64,000 nt of DNA from NCBI RefSeq assembly GCF_004404055.1, contig NZ_SOHK01000007.1, positions 413,588 through 477,587 of the forward strand, read 5' to 3'. The notes under the pieces were generated by a model, which searched no databases, was not told the DNA's origin, and saw only the letters and a list, made by a program, of their open reading frames with translations. This DNA is from Cryobacterium ruanii (GTDB lineage Bacteria > Actinomycetota > Actinomycetes > Actinomycetales > Microbacteriaceae). A program made the position numbers and the translations under genes. This document shows, piece by piece, positions 53,554 through 61,616 of the stretch (the stretch's first letter is position 1; every line of letters begins with the position of its first letter).

Positions 53554-54612
53554 ATGATCAAAATTACCCGAATCTCCCAGGAGATCGTTCTCACCCTCGG
53601 CGCCATTCTCGGCGTCATCTGCATCCTCGCGGCCCTGGCCGCCGTGTTCTTTGGGGTGACTCCCCTGATCTTTCGATCGGGGTCGATGTCCCCCGAAATT
53701 CACACCGGTGCCCTCGCCCTGGCCCTGAAGGTACCAGCGAGTGAGATTCGCGTTTCCGATGTCGTCAGCGCGGTCAACCCACAGGGCACCAGGGTCACGC
53801 ACCGCGTGACCGCCGTCTCCCCCGAGGCCAACGGCACGGTCGCCCTCACCATGCAGGGCGACGCAAACGAAGTCGTTGATCCGGAACCGTATCTGGTCGC
53901 TCAGGCCGATCGCGTCATCTGGCACCTCGATGGCCTGGGATTCGTCGTGCAGGAGGTTCAGAAGCCGCCCTACGTGTTCGCGATAGGCCTGCTGGCCGGC
54001 GCCCTGCTGGTCATGTCGGTGCGCAGCAGCCGCGTTGCGCGGCCGGCTGCTGATCAGGATACCGAGACCGACAGAGCGGATGCCGGCGTTCGCGTCATCG
54101 ACGAACCGCCCGCTAATTCACTGGATGACACCGAGACCGATACTGCACCCGGTCGCCGGCGCAAGCGTGCGGTGGTGGCGTCGACGGCGCTCGTCCTGGC
54201 CGCGGCGGTCGCGGCGGGAACACTCGTCGGTGGGCATCCGCTCGACACGATGGCGTTGTTCACCGACCAGACCGGAGCGGTATCGGCGAGCCTGGCGTCG
54301 TCACTCGGCGTTCCGTTCCAACCGACGAACGTGACGTGCTCCGGTACCGGTACCGGCGGCAAGGACATGACTATCTCGTGGACGGTCGCTGCCACGACTC
54401 CCAACGCGGGGTATTCGATCGAGGGCGGCCCGACTGCCAACCCGACTCAAACCACGAGTGCCGGCGTCGTGACCGTCGTGTTTCCATCCTCAGCGATGAC
54501 GGCTACCACCTATACGTTGATCGTTTCAGCCATTCACTTCACGAACTGGCCAGCGTCGGCCAGTTCCAAGACCGTGAGCGTGACCCAGCCCAAAGGCAAG
54601 GTGCACTGCTGA
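53554..54612 (+). CDS. sipW: SipW-type signal peptidase I fused to an exported substrate-like domain
   Basis: This 352-residue protein has helix one (about 11-35) and the eukaryotic/archaeal-type peptidase domain with Ser44 (RSGSMSP), His83 (VTHRV) and Asp103 (QGDAN), where His replaces the Lys of ordinary signal peptidase I. Helix two (139-156) ends a normal SipW. Here a 50-residue acidic linker, RRRKR (201-205), a third helix (206-224), ALFTD (234-238) and a fibronectin-like Thr-rich domain with Cys262 and Cys352 follow. The added part looks like a full SipW substrate in the right topology. GAGG lies before the ATG. Confidence 0.85.
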   Translation: MIKITRISQEIVLTLGAILGVICILAALAAVFFGVTPLIFRSGSMSPEIHTGALALALKVPASEIRVSDVVSAVNPQGTRVTHRVTAVSPEANGTVALTMQGDANEVVDPEPYLVAQADRVIWHLDGLGFVVQEVQKPPYVFAIGLLAGALLVMSVRSSRVARPAADQDTETDRADAGVRVIDEPPANSLDDTETDTAPGRRRKRAVVASTALVLAAAVAAGTLVGGHPLDTMALFTDQTGAVSASLASSLGVPFQPTNVTCSGTGTGGKDMTISWTVAATTPNAGYSIEGGPTANPTQTTSAGVVTVVFPSSAMTATTYTLIVSAIHFTNWPASASSKTVSVTQPKGKVHC

Positions 54613-54619
54613 TCCACTG

Positions 54620-55894
54620 GCGCACCGGAACCGACGGAGGCTCAGAACCGACCCGCAGCACCTGGAACTGCATGGCGTGCACGTGAAAGTTGTGTGGCAA
54701 CGGCATGGCGTTGTCGATGGTCCACACCCCGGTGGCGCCCGCCTCGACGGTCTCGTCGATGCGAGTCATGTCCATCAGCCGGTTGTTGATCGTGTACCCG
54801 TTGAGGGTGAAGGAGCGGTCGGTGGAGGCATCCGCTTTCTGCAGCGGCTCAATGGAGGCGAGGGCGGTCGGCGTCGAGCCGATGCTGCTGAGCGTTGCGG
54901 CGGCGCGCAGCTCGAGCAGGTCGAGCAGGTCGAGCAGGTCGAGCAGGTCGAGCAGGTCGAGCAGGTCGAGCAGGTCGAGCAGGTCGAGCGTGTCGAGCGT
55001 GTCGTCGCCGGCGTTGCGGCTTGCGGCGCTGGCCGAGGTGCCGCCTCCGCCAGTAGTCCCCCGTCGGTCGCGATGAGGTCGAAGTGCCGGCCGTCGCTGA
55101 ACCCGAAGTCGTACAGGCGGGACGTGGAGCCGTTGACGATGCGCAGGCGCACCACCTCGGAAATGACGTCAAGGTAGGGCGCGAGGGCACCGTTGACGAG
55201 CAGCTGGTCGCCTACGGGTCCGATGTAGCCGCGTACGTCGGTGACGAACTGGCCGTTCTCGTCGAAACGACGGTCCTGCACCACCACCGGAATATCGTCG
55301 ACCCCGTAGCTGCGCGGCAGATTGAGGGCCGCTTCCTCGTCGTCCTGCACGAGAAAGAGACCGGCCAGGCCCATTTAAACCTGGTGTTCGGTGGTGCCGT
55401 CGGGGTGCGGGTGGTACCACAGGGTCGCTGCGGGCTGGTCGATCGTGAAGTTCGGGCTCCACGTGGCACCCGGCTCGACCATCTGGTGCGGGCCGCCGTC
55501 CATTTCGGCGGGCAGGCTCAATCCGTGCCAGTGCACGGTCGAGGCTTCGTCGAGCTCATTGCCGACGTTGATGCGCACGTCTTCGCCACGCCCGGCGACG
55601 ATGGTCGGGCCGAGAAAACTGCCGTTGTAGCCCCAGGTGTCGGTCGCAACGCCGGTACGAACTCGGCCGTGAGATCGAAGACCCGTTCCCCGGCGGCAAT
55701 CACGGTCGACTCAGCCAGCGGCAAAATAGCCAGCGGGTTCACGAATCGATCGTGCCGACGGTGTCGATGACGCCGGCACCGGCGTCGCTCGAGCAGGCGG
55801 TCAGGCCCACGGCCAGCACGACCGAGCCAATTACCGCGCCGCTGACAATGGTGGCAATGCCACGACGGGGGCGGGCAAATCGAGACGGGAGCAT
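54620..55894 (-). pseudogene. Multicopper oxidase pseudogene, 3'-truncated
   Basis: The intact reading would be a lipoprotein-type or exported multicopper oxidase (CueO-like). Pieces recognised are a signal with LTAC, VHWHGLSLPAEMDGG, LWYHPHPDGTTEHQV, GLAGLFLV, FDLIATDGG and HNFHVHAMQFQVL. The reading frame breaks at about 55741 and about 55650. TAA at 55377-55375 stands where the family has a Tyr after EQV. A 9-bp repeat array replaces the stretch after DGG, and the C-terminal copper ligands are missing because the gene stops at the sipW 3' end. Confidence 0.85.
54912..55001 (+). repeat. 9-bp tandem repeat in the oxidase pseudogene
   Basis: Eight identical units TCGAGCAGG (54912-54983) are followed by two variants TCGAGCGTG (54984-55001). 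On the oxidase strand they encode Leu-Leu-Asp in one frame. The perfection of the copies suggests recent expansion. Confidence 0.92.
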
Positions 55895-55955
55895 GATTCT
55901 ATTTTGCAGCCTGCCCGACGCTCTCACACCACGAGCATGCCGCACGGGGAGCCGT

Positions 55956-56951
55956 TCAGGCCTGGCAGCGCGGGCACCAGTACAGCTTGCGAGCGGCCAT
56001 CTCTTCGAGCACGATATGGGTGCCGCACACCCGACACGGCAGGCCTTCGCGTTTGTAGACCCAGTGCCGGTCGGCACGATTCTTCATGGCACGTCGGTAT
56101 CCGGCACCCTCGAGCTTGTCCATGGTCATCATCTGGCCAGTGGCGATTCCTACGTGCAGAAGGCGGGCCCAGTCCTGCCAGAGCGCGCGCACCGTCTCGT
56201 CGCCCAGCGATTTGCCGGGAGCGTGCGGGTTGAGGCCGGCGCGAAAGAGCAGCTCGGCCCGGTAGACGTTGCCGATGCCACTGACCACGCTCTGGTCCAT
56301 CAGCAGCCGGCCGATCGGCGTGGGCTTCTTGCGCACAACGCTCACAAAGCGTTCCTCGGCCTCTGGCGTGTTGTCGAGCTCCGGGTCTGGCCCGAGCCTG
56401 GCGATAACGGCGTCAACCTGGGCCGCGTCCAGCACCTCACACGCGGTCGGGCCGCGGAGGTCGGCGCACACCGTGTCGCTGAGCAGGCGCACCCGAACCT
56501 GGCCGATCGGCTCCGGCGGAAAAGTCTCCGCGAGGTCGATCTCCTTCTCCTGCTCCGACATGCGCACGCGGGTGCGGCGCGGCGCCCCGATACTCAAAAT
56601 CGAGTTCTCCCCCGCCTCGTCGAACGTCGGGGCACCGGCGGGCAGGTCAGTACCGTGCTGGTTGGTCTGGCCCATCCGACCGTTGGCCGACGCCATCGTG
56701 GCATCCATCTGAATCCCTCCGCTGAAATCCCAGGCGCCGTACAGTCCCAAGTGGACGCGTAACCACAGTCCGTGGTCGAACTCCAGGAACATCTGCTTAC
56801 CGACGGCGCGGGCATCCGTCACGGTGTGCCCGCTGAGCTGCGCGGCACCGGTCACGAACCGGCCCTGCGGCGACGAGACGGTGACGCGGTGGCCGACGAG
56901 GTTGCGTCGGAATTGCCGGGTGATGCGGTGAACGGAATGGCCTTCGGGCAC
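55956..56951 (-). CDS. nei: Fpg/Nei family DNA glycosylase
   Basis: This 331-residue base-excision-repair enzyme begins PEGHSVHRITRQF with the catalytic Pro2-Glu3 after the initiator Met. It contains the H2TH region (RLLMDQSVVSGIGNVYRAELL) and the zinc finger CRVCGTHIV/WCPRC. The PEGHxxHR start and the insertion of about 30 residues near 85-115 fit actinobacterial Nei-type rather than Fpg (MutM). It follows rpiB by six bases. Confidence 0.92.
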   Translation of the reverse strand: MPEGHSVHRITRQFRRNLVGHRVTVSSPQGRFVTGAAQLSGHTVTDARAVGKQMFLEFDHGLWLRVHLGLYGAWDFSGGIQMDATMASANGRMGQTNQHGTDLPAGAPTFDEAGENSILSIGAPRRTRVRMSEQEKEIDLAETFPPEPIGQVRVRLLSDTVCADLRGPTACEVLDAAQVDAVIARLGPDPELDNTPEAEERFVSVVRKKPTPIGRLLMDQSVVSGIGNVYRAELLFRAGLNPHAPGKSLGDETVRALWQDWARLLHVGIATGQMMTMDKLEGAGYRRAMKNRADRHWVYKREGLPCRVCGTHIVLEEMAARKLYWCPRCQA

Positions 56952-56957
56952 GAATGC

Positions 56958-57455
56958 TCACTTACCGTCGGTGTCGACGTTTTTGCCGGCGATTGTTCCG
57001 GTGCGCTCGTACTCGCCGAGCTGACGAATGCGCCGCACGTGCCGCTCCTCGTCGCTGAACGGCTCGGCGATGAACGCGTCGATGAAGCCGGTGGCCTCTG
57101 CGATGGTGTGCTCACGGGCGCCAATTGAGATGACGTTGGCATCGTTGTGCTCGCGGGCGAGCCGTGCGGTGCTCAGGTTCCAAACCAGGGCCGCACGGGC
57201 GCCGGACACCTTGTTGGCGGCCATCTGCTCGCCGTTCCCCGACCCGCCGAACACGATGCCGAGCGCTTCGATGCCACCTTCCCGGTCGTCGACGGTAGCC
57301 TGCGCGGCGTTGATGCAGAACGCCGGGTAGTCGTCGAGCGCGTCGTACGCCTGGGGCCCGTGGTCGATGACCTCGTGGCCGGCGGCACGCAGGTGCGTGA
57401 TCAGGTGGTGGCTGAGGTCGAGACCGGCATGGTCCGTGGCGATGTGGATGCGCAT
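56958..57455 (-). CDS. rpiB: Ribose-5-phosphate isomerase B
   Basis: This 165-residue RpiB/LacA-family enzyme interconverts ribose 5-phosphate and ribulose 5-phosphate. IATDHAGLDLSHHL binds the phosphate side. The catalytic segment is FGGSGNGEQMAANKV, the actinobacterial form in which Glu takes the role of the cysteine of the E. coli protein. NDANVISIGARE is also intact. It is transcribed toward nei with a six-base gap, 13 bases after the reductase gene. Confidence 0.95.
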   Translation of the reverse strand: MRIHIATDHAGLDLSHHLITHLRAAGHEVIDHGPQAYDALDDYPAFCINAAQATVDDREGGIEALGIVFGGSGNGEQMAANKVSGARAALVWNLSTARLAREHNDANVISIGAREHTIAEATGFIDAFIAEPFSDEERHVRRIRQLGEYERTGTIAGKNVDTDGK

Positions 57456-57468
57456 GTGAGCAGTCTAT

Positions 57469-58098
57469 TTAATGCTGACCGACGGACTGGCCGATTGGCG
57501 CGAAAATCGGCTCGCGGGTGCGGCTGCGCTTGAGCTCGAAGAACCCGTCGTAGCTGGCCAGGGCCACGACACCGTCCCACAGCGCGAGGGCGGCATCGCC
57601 CATGGGGGCTGGAGAGATCACGGGGCCGAAGAAGGCGACGCCGTTGACCGCGATCACCGGGGTGCCGACGTTCTGGCCGACGCGGTTGATGCCGTCGAAG
57701 TGGCTCGCGCGCATTTGCCGGTCGTACTCGTCACTGTCGGCGAAGAAGGCGAAGCTCGCGGGCAAGCCGACCTCGGCGAGCGCGGCAGGGATGACCTCGT
57801 CGGGATTGCTGTTACCGCCCGGGTGAATCTGGGTGCCGAGGGCGTCGTAGAGCGCCTTGACCATCGACTGGCCATGCATCTCGCCGGCGGCCGTCACTAA
57901 CCGGGTGTACTTGAGCGCCCGCGGAAAGAACGCCGCGTACTTCTCGCTCACGTCTTGATCTTCGTTGAGAACGGCGAGGCTCATCACGTGCCAGGTGACC
58001 TCGAAATCACGCAGGCGAGCCACTTCGTCGACCCAGCGCGACGTCATCCAGGCCCAGGGGCACGAGGGGTCAAACCAGAAATCAACGGACTCAGTCAT
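57469..58098 (-). CDS. DsbA-like mycothiol-dependent reductase (Rv2466c family)
   Basis: This 209-residue thioredoxin-fold protein with a helical insertion matches the Rv2466c family (DFWFDPSCPWAWMTSRW). The active site is C13-P-W-A16: the second cysteine is Ala, so it would act as a monothiol enzyme using mycothiol. The family reduces nitro compounds and helps against oxidative stress. It is divergent from the MHS transporter, with a palindromic operator in the shared spacer. Confidence 0.87.
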   Translation of the reverse strand: MTESVDFWFDPSCPWAWMTSRWVDEVARLRDFEVTWHVMSLAVLNEDQDVSEKYAAFFPRALKYTRLVTAAGEMHGQSMVKALYDALGTQIHPGGNSNPDEVIPAALAEVGLPASFAFFADSDEYDRQMRASHFDGINRVGQNVGTPVIAVNGVAFFGPVISPAPMGDAALALWDGVVALASYDGFFELKRSRTREPIFAPIGQSVGQH

Positions 58099-58159
58099 AC
58101 CCCCAGCCTAGGCAGAACTCGCTGGGTCCTCCCCGAACCCGAGAGTCGCCATTTGGGAG

Positions 58160-58180
58160 ATACCCCCCGTGAGGGGGTAT
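58160..58180. promoter_or_regulatory. CsoR/RcnR-type palindromic operator
   Basis: ATACCCCC (58160-58167) and GGGGGTAT (58173-58180) form a perfect inverted repeat around CGTGA, matching the ATAC-G/C-tract-GTAT form bound by CsoR-family repressors (copper, nickel, persulfide or formaldehyde sensors). TATTCT (58178-58183) overlaps its right arm as a possible -10 for the transporter. No CsoR-family gene is in the window, so the regulator would act from elsewhere. Confidence 0.6.
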
Positions 58181-58259
58181 TCTAGAGGGGTTGAAAAAAT
58201 CTGCACCACGCAGTACAGCTTTGTCTTCGCAGCACAATATCTCCCCGGGAGAAATTAAC

Positions 58260-59834
58260 ATGCCCACTGACCGAAGCACGTCCAACCCTAATTTCGCAGC
58301 CACGAGCGCCGCGGCTGCACGCGCCAAGCCCGCGAAAGCCCTTCGGCGCCGCCGCATCGCGGTTTCCGACGTCAACGTCGTCGACAAACCCATCATGAAG
58401 CGTGCCCTCGGCGGCACCATCGTGGGAAACACCATGGAATGGTACGACGTCGGTATCTTCGGCTACCTCATCACCACCATGGGTCCCGTCTTCCTGCCGG
58501 AAGCGGATGCATCCGTTCAAACGCTGTTTCTGCTCGGTACCTTCGCCGCGACCTTCTTCGCCCGCCCGCTCGGCGGGGTGTTCTTCGGTTGGCTGGGCGA
58601 CCGCATCGGCCGCCAGAAGGTGCTCGCCACCACCCTGATCCTTATGGCGGCCTCGACGTTTGCGGTCGGAGTGTTGCCCGGCTACGCGCAGATCGGTGTC
58701 TGGGCCGCGGTGTTGCTCGTATTCGTCAAACTGGTACAGGGTTTCTCCACCGGTGGTGAGTACGCCGGCGCGACGACCTTCGTGAGCGAGCACGCGCCCG
58801 ACAACCAGCGCGGTTACTTCGCGAGCTTTCTCGACATGGGCAGCTACCTCGGTTTCGCCATCGGCGCCTCGCTCGTGTCGGTCCTGCAGCTCACGCTCGG
58901 GCAGGAGATCATGGAGGCCTGGGGTTGGCGCGTCCCGTTCCTCATCGCCGGTCCCCTTGGCCTGATCGCCATCTACTTCCGCATGAAGATAGACGAGTCA
59001 CCCGCCTTCCAAGCCACCCTCGACGCGCAGGAGGACGCTCAGAAGAACCCCGTCGGCGCCACTGCTGACACGCCCAAGGGCCCGATTGCCATTTTCAAGG
59101 CGTATTGGCGCAACATCATCATTGCGATGATCCTGGTCGCCGCCGCGAACACGGTCGGCTACGCACTGACCTCGTACATGCCGACGTACCTCACCGAGAA
59201 CAAGGGGTACGACGAGCTGCATGGTACAGCGTTGACGATTCCGATTCTCGTGGTCATGGCACTGTGCATCCCGCTGGCCGGCCGCCTGTCTGACCGCATC
59301 GGGCGACGCCCGGTCCTGTGGATCGGCGCAGTCAGCACGGTCGTGTTGTCGTACCCGGCGTTCCTGCTGATCGGGATCGGTGAGATCTGGTCGACGCTGC
59401 TCGGCCTGGCACTCATCGCGTTCCCGGTCACGTTCTACGTCTCGAACCTAGCGTCCGCCCTGCCGGCCCTGTTCCCGACGGCGAGCCGTTACGGCGCAAT
59501 GGGTATCTCGTACAACTTCGCCGTGGCCATCTTCGGTGGAACTACGCCGTTCATCATCGCGGCGCTCATCGTAGGCACCGGGAACGACCTGATGCCGGCG
59601 TTCTACCTGATGGGCACCTCGTTCATCGGGGCGATCGCCATCTTCTTCCTCAAGGAGTCGGCCAACCGCCCGCTGCCCGGTTCGATGCCGAGCGTGAACA
59701 CCCACGAAGAAGCACACGAACTGGTCAAGACGCAGGACGACAACCCCCTGCTCGACACCGACGAAATGCCGTTCGACCACACCTTCGATCCGCCAACGAG
59801 CGCCTTCCCCATTCAGGAACCGGCCAAGCTGTAA
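58260..59834 (+). CDS. MHS family (ProP-like) MFS transporter
   Basis: This 524-residue permease has twelve helices with the metabolite:H+ symporter signatures GNTMEWYDVGIFGYL, RPLGGVFFGWLGDRIGRQKVL and FSTGGEYAGATTFVSEHAP. Likely cargo is proline, betaine or an organic acid; it cannot be decided here. GGGAGA eight bases upstream supports the ATG; a TTG 23 codons earlier lies right after the putative -10 but adds an unlikely N-terminus. The C-terminal 50 residues are acidic and cytoplasmic. Confidence 0.9.
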   Translation: MPTDRSTSNPNFAATSAAAARAKPAKALRRRRIAVSDVNVVDKPIMKRALGGTIVGNTMEWYDVGIFGYLITTMGPVFLPEADASVQTLFLLGTFAATFFARPLGGVFFGWLGDRIGRQKVLATTLILMAASTFAVGVLPGYAQIGVWAAVLLVFVKLVQGFSTGGEYAGATTFVSEHAPDNQRGYFASFLDMGSYLGFAIGASLVSVLQLTLGQEIMEAWGWRVPFLIAGPLGLIAIYFRMKIDESPAFQATLDAQEDAQKNPVGATADTPKGPIAIFKAYWRNIIIAMILVAAANTVGYALTSYMPTYLTENKGYDELHGTALTIPILVVMALCIPLAGRLSDRIGRRPVLWIGAVSTVVLSYPAFLLIGIGEIWSTLLGLALIAFPVTFYVSNLASALPALFPTASRYGAMGISYNFAVAIFGGTTPFIIAALIVGTGNDLMPAFYLMGTSFIGAIAIFFLKESANRPLPGSMPSVNTHEEAHELVKTQDDNPLLDTDEMPFDHTFDPPTSAFPIQEPAKL

Positions 59835-59933
59835 TTCAGCAAATCGATGCGGGTGTGTTCGACTTCGGTCGTGCACACCCGCACGTCGGCAGCGACAGGA
59901 ACTCGGAGAACGGATGCTCACAGTCGCCCCGCG

Positions 59934-59939
59934 TAGAAT
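59934..59939 (+). promoter_or_regulatory. -10 box six bases before a start codon
   Basis: TAGAAT is near-consensus and is followed by six bases and the ATG at 59946. It suggests transcription starting at the A of ATG (leaderless). No -35 was seen. Confidence 0.5.
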
Positions 59940-59945
59940 TCTCGG

Positions 59946-61508
59946 ATGATCACCGCGCCCGCCACCACTGCGCCCACCAGCACCAGGACCGCCAGCACCG
60001 ATCCCGGCGCAGCAGAATCCAGCGAGCCGGCCACCGAGCCGCCTTTCACCGAGTGCATCGGAATCGACCCGCACGACCTCGAGGTCACTCTGCGGGTGCT
60101 CGCCTCGCTCAGCGACATCGACCCGGACAGCGCCGACTTCGTCACCGTGCGCCAGGCCACCGCCAAGATGTTCAAGTCGGTCAAGATGTCGCGGCGATTG
60201 GAGAAACGCGCGCTCATCGCCGATGCCGACCGCAGCGTCATCGCCGCCACGGCGACCGGAGCGCCGACCCGCATCGACGACGAAACCCGCGGCGCCCAGC
60301 TCTCGCTCGGCACGAGTGCGGCCTCGGCCGGCGAACTGCTCGTTCCCCGCGCCTGCTACATCTGCAAGCAGAAGTACACCGTCGTCGACGCGTTCTACCA
60401 CCAGCTCTGCCCGAGCTGCGCCCTGTCGAGCCACGCCAAACGCGATGCCCGCACCGACCTCACCGGCAAGCGCGCCCTGCTCACCGGCGGCCGTGCCAAG
60501 ATCGGCATGTACATCGCCCTGCGCCTGCTGCGCGACGGAGCCCACACGACCGTCACTACCCGATTCCCCCGCGACGCGGTACGCCGCTTTGCCGCGATGC
60601 CCGACTCGAAGTACTGGCTGCACCGCCTGCGCATCGTCGGCATCGACCTGCGCGACCCGGCCCAGGTGATCGCGCTGGCCGATTCCGTCGCTGCTCAGGG
60701 CCCGCTCGATATCCTGATCAACAACGCCGCGCAGACCGTGCGCCGCTCACGCGGCTCGTACTCTCCGCTGGTCGAGGCCGAGGACTCTCCCCTGCCGGAC
60801 GGTCCGCTGCCCGAGATCGTGTCGTTCGGGCATACCAACGATGCGCATCCGCTCGCCCTCGCCGCGTCGGTCTCCGGTCATCCGCTGCTCGCGGCTGCGT
60901 CCGGTGCCGGTGCCCTGACAGCGGATGACCTCACTCGCCTCGCCCTCGCCGCCGGGTCGTCGTCGCTCGAACGCCTCGCTGCCGGCACCGCGATCGACGC
61001 CGGCGGGCTCGTGCCCGACCTGCACGGAGTAAACAGCTGGACCGCGAACGTCGAAGACGTCGACCCCCTCGAGATGCTCGAGGTTCAGCTGTGCAACACG
61101 ACGGCACCATTTCTGCTGGTGAGCCGTCTGCGGGCCTCGCTCACGGCATCCGCTGCCCGTCGCACCTACATCGTCAACGTGTCGGCAATGGAGGGCGTCT
61201 TCGGTCGCGGTTACAAGGGGCCTGGCCACCCGCACACCAATATGGCCAAGGCCGCCCTCAATATGCTCACCCGCACGAGCGCGAAGGAAATGCTCGACGA
61301 TGGCATTCTCATGACGAGCGTTGACACCGGCTGGATCACCGACGAACGCCCGCACCCCACCAAGGTGCGTCTGGCCGAGGAGGGCTTTCACGCCCCACTC
61401 GACCTCGTCGACGGCGCCGCCCGGGTGTACGACCCGATCGTGCGCGGCGAGGCCGGCGAGGACCTGTACGGGGTCTTCCTCAAGGACTATCAGCCCGGCG
61501 CCTGGTAA
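59946..61508 (+). CDS. Zinc-ribbon/SDR fusion oxidoreductase-like protein
   Basis: The product has 520 residues. The first 170 contain a disordered start, a helical part and a zinc ribbon with Cys137/Cys140 (CYIC) and Cys155/Cys158 (CPSC). From about 173 a short-chain dehydrogenase fold follows: LLTGGRAKIGMY, ILINNAAQT and NVSAMEG. Where the catalytic YxxxK should be, the sequence is HTNMAK, so Lys is kept but Tyr is Thr. Either a nearby Tyr serves or the enzyme is not a normal dehydrogenase. An alternative role is protein or RNA binding. Confidence 0.8.
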   Translation: MITAPATTAPTSTRTASTDPGAAESSEPATEPPFTECIGIDPHDLEVTLRVLASLSDIDPDSADFVTVRQATAKMFKSVKMSRRLEKRALIADADRSVIAATATGAPTRIDDETRGAQLSLGTSAASAGELLVPRACYICKQKYTVVDAFYHQLCPSCALSSHAKRDARTDLTGKRALLTGGRAKIGMYIALRLLRDGAHTTVTTRFPRDAVRRFAAMPDSKYWLHRLRIVGIDLRDPAQVIALADSVAAQGPLDILINNAAQTVRRSRGSYSPLVEAEDSPLPDGPLPEIVSFGHTNDAHPLALAASVSGHPLLAAASGAGALTADDLTRLALAAGSSSLERLAAGTAIDAGGLVPDLHGVNSWTANVEDVDPLEMLEVQLCNTTAPFLLVSRLRASLTASAARRTYIVNVSAMEGVFGRGYKGPGHPHTNMAKAALNMLTRTSAKEMLDDGILMTSVDTGWITDERPHPTKVRLAEEGFHAPLDLVDGAARVYDPIVRGEAGEDLYGVFLKDYQPGAW

Positions 61509-61616
61509 CTCCCAGTCGAGATCGAACGCGTCAGGCGAGGTTCGACGGCATGATCGCGGCGCAGCGAGCGAGCGAGTTCGTCCAGGTCGTCAGCTGCCGT
61601 GGGTTGCTCGGTCGGG

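Noticed and set aside
54912-55001. Possible CRISPR-like array
   Set aside because: Nine-base units are contiguous without spacers; it is a tandem repeat.
55775-56077. N-terminal extension of the oxidase pseudogene upstream of 55894
   Set aside because: The extra residues are Arg/Cys-rich and precede a normal signal peptide that begins MLPSRFARP; it overlaps the nei gene.
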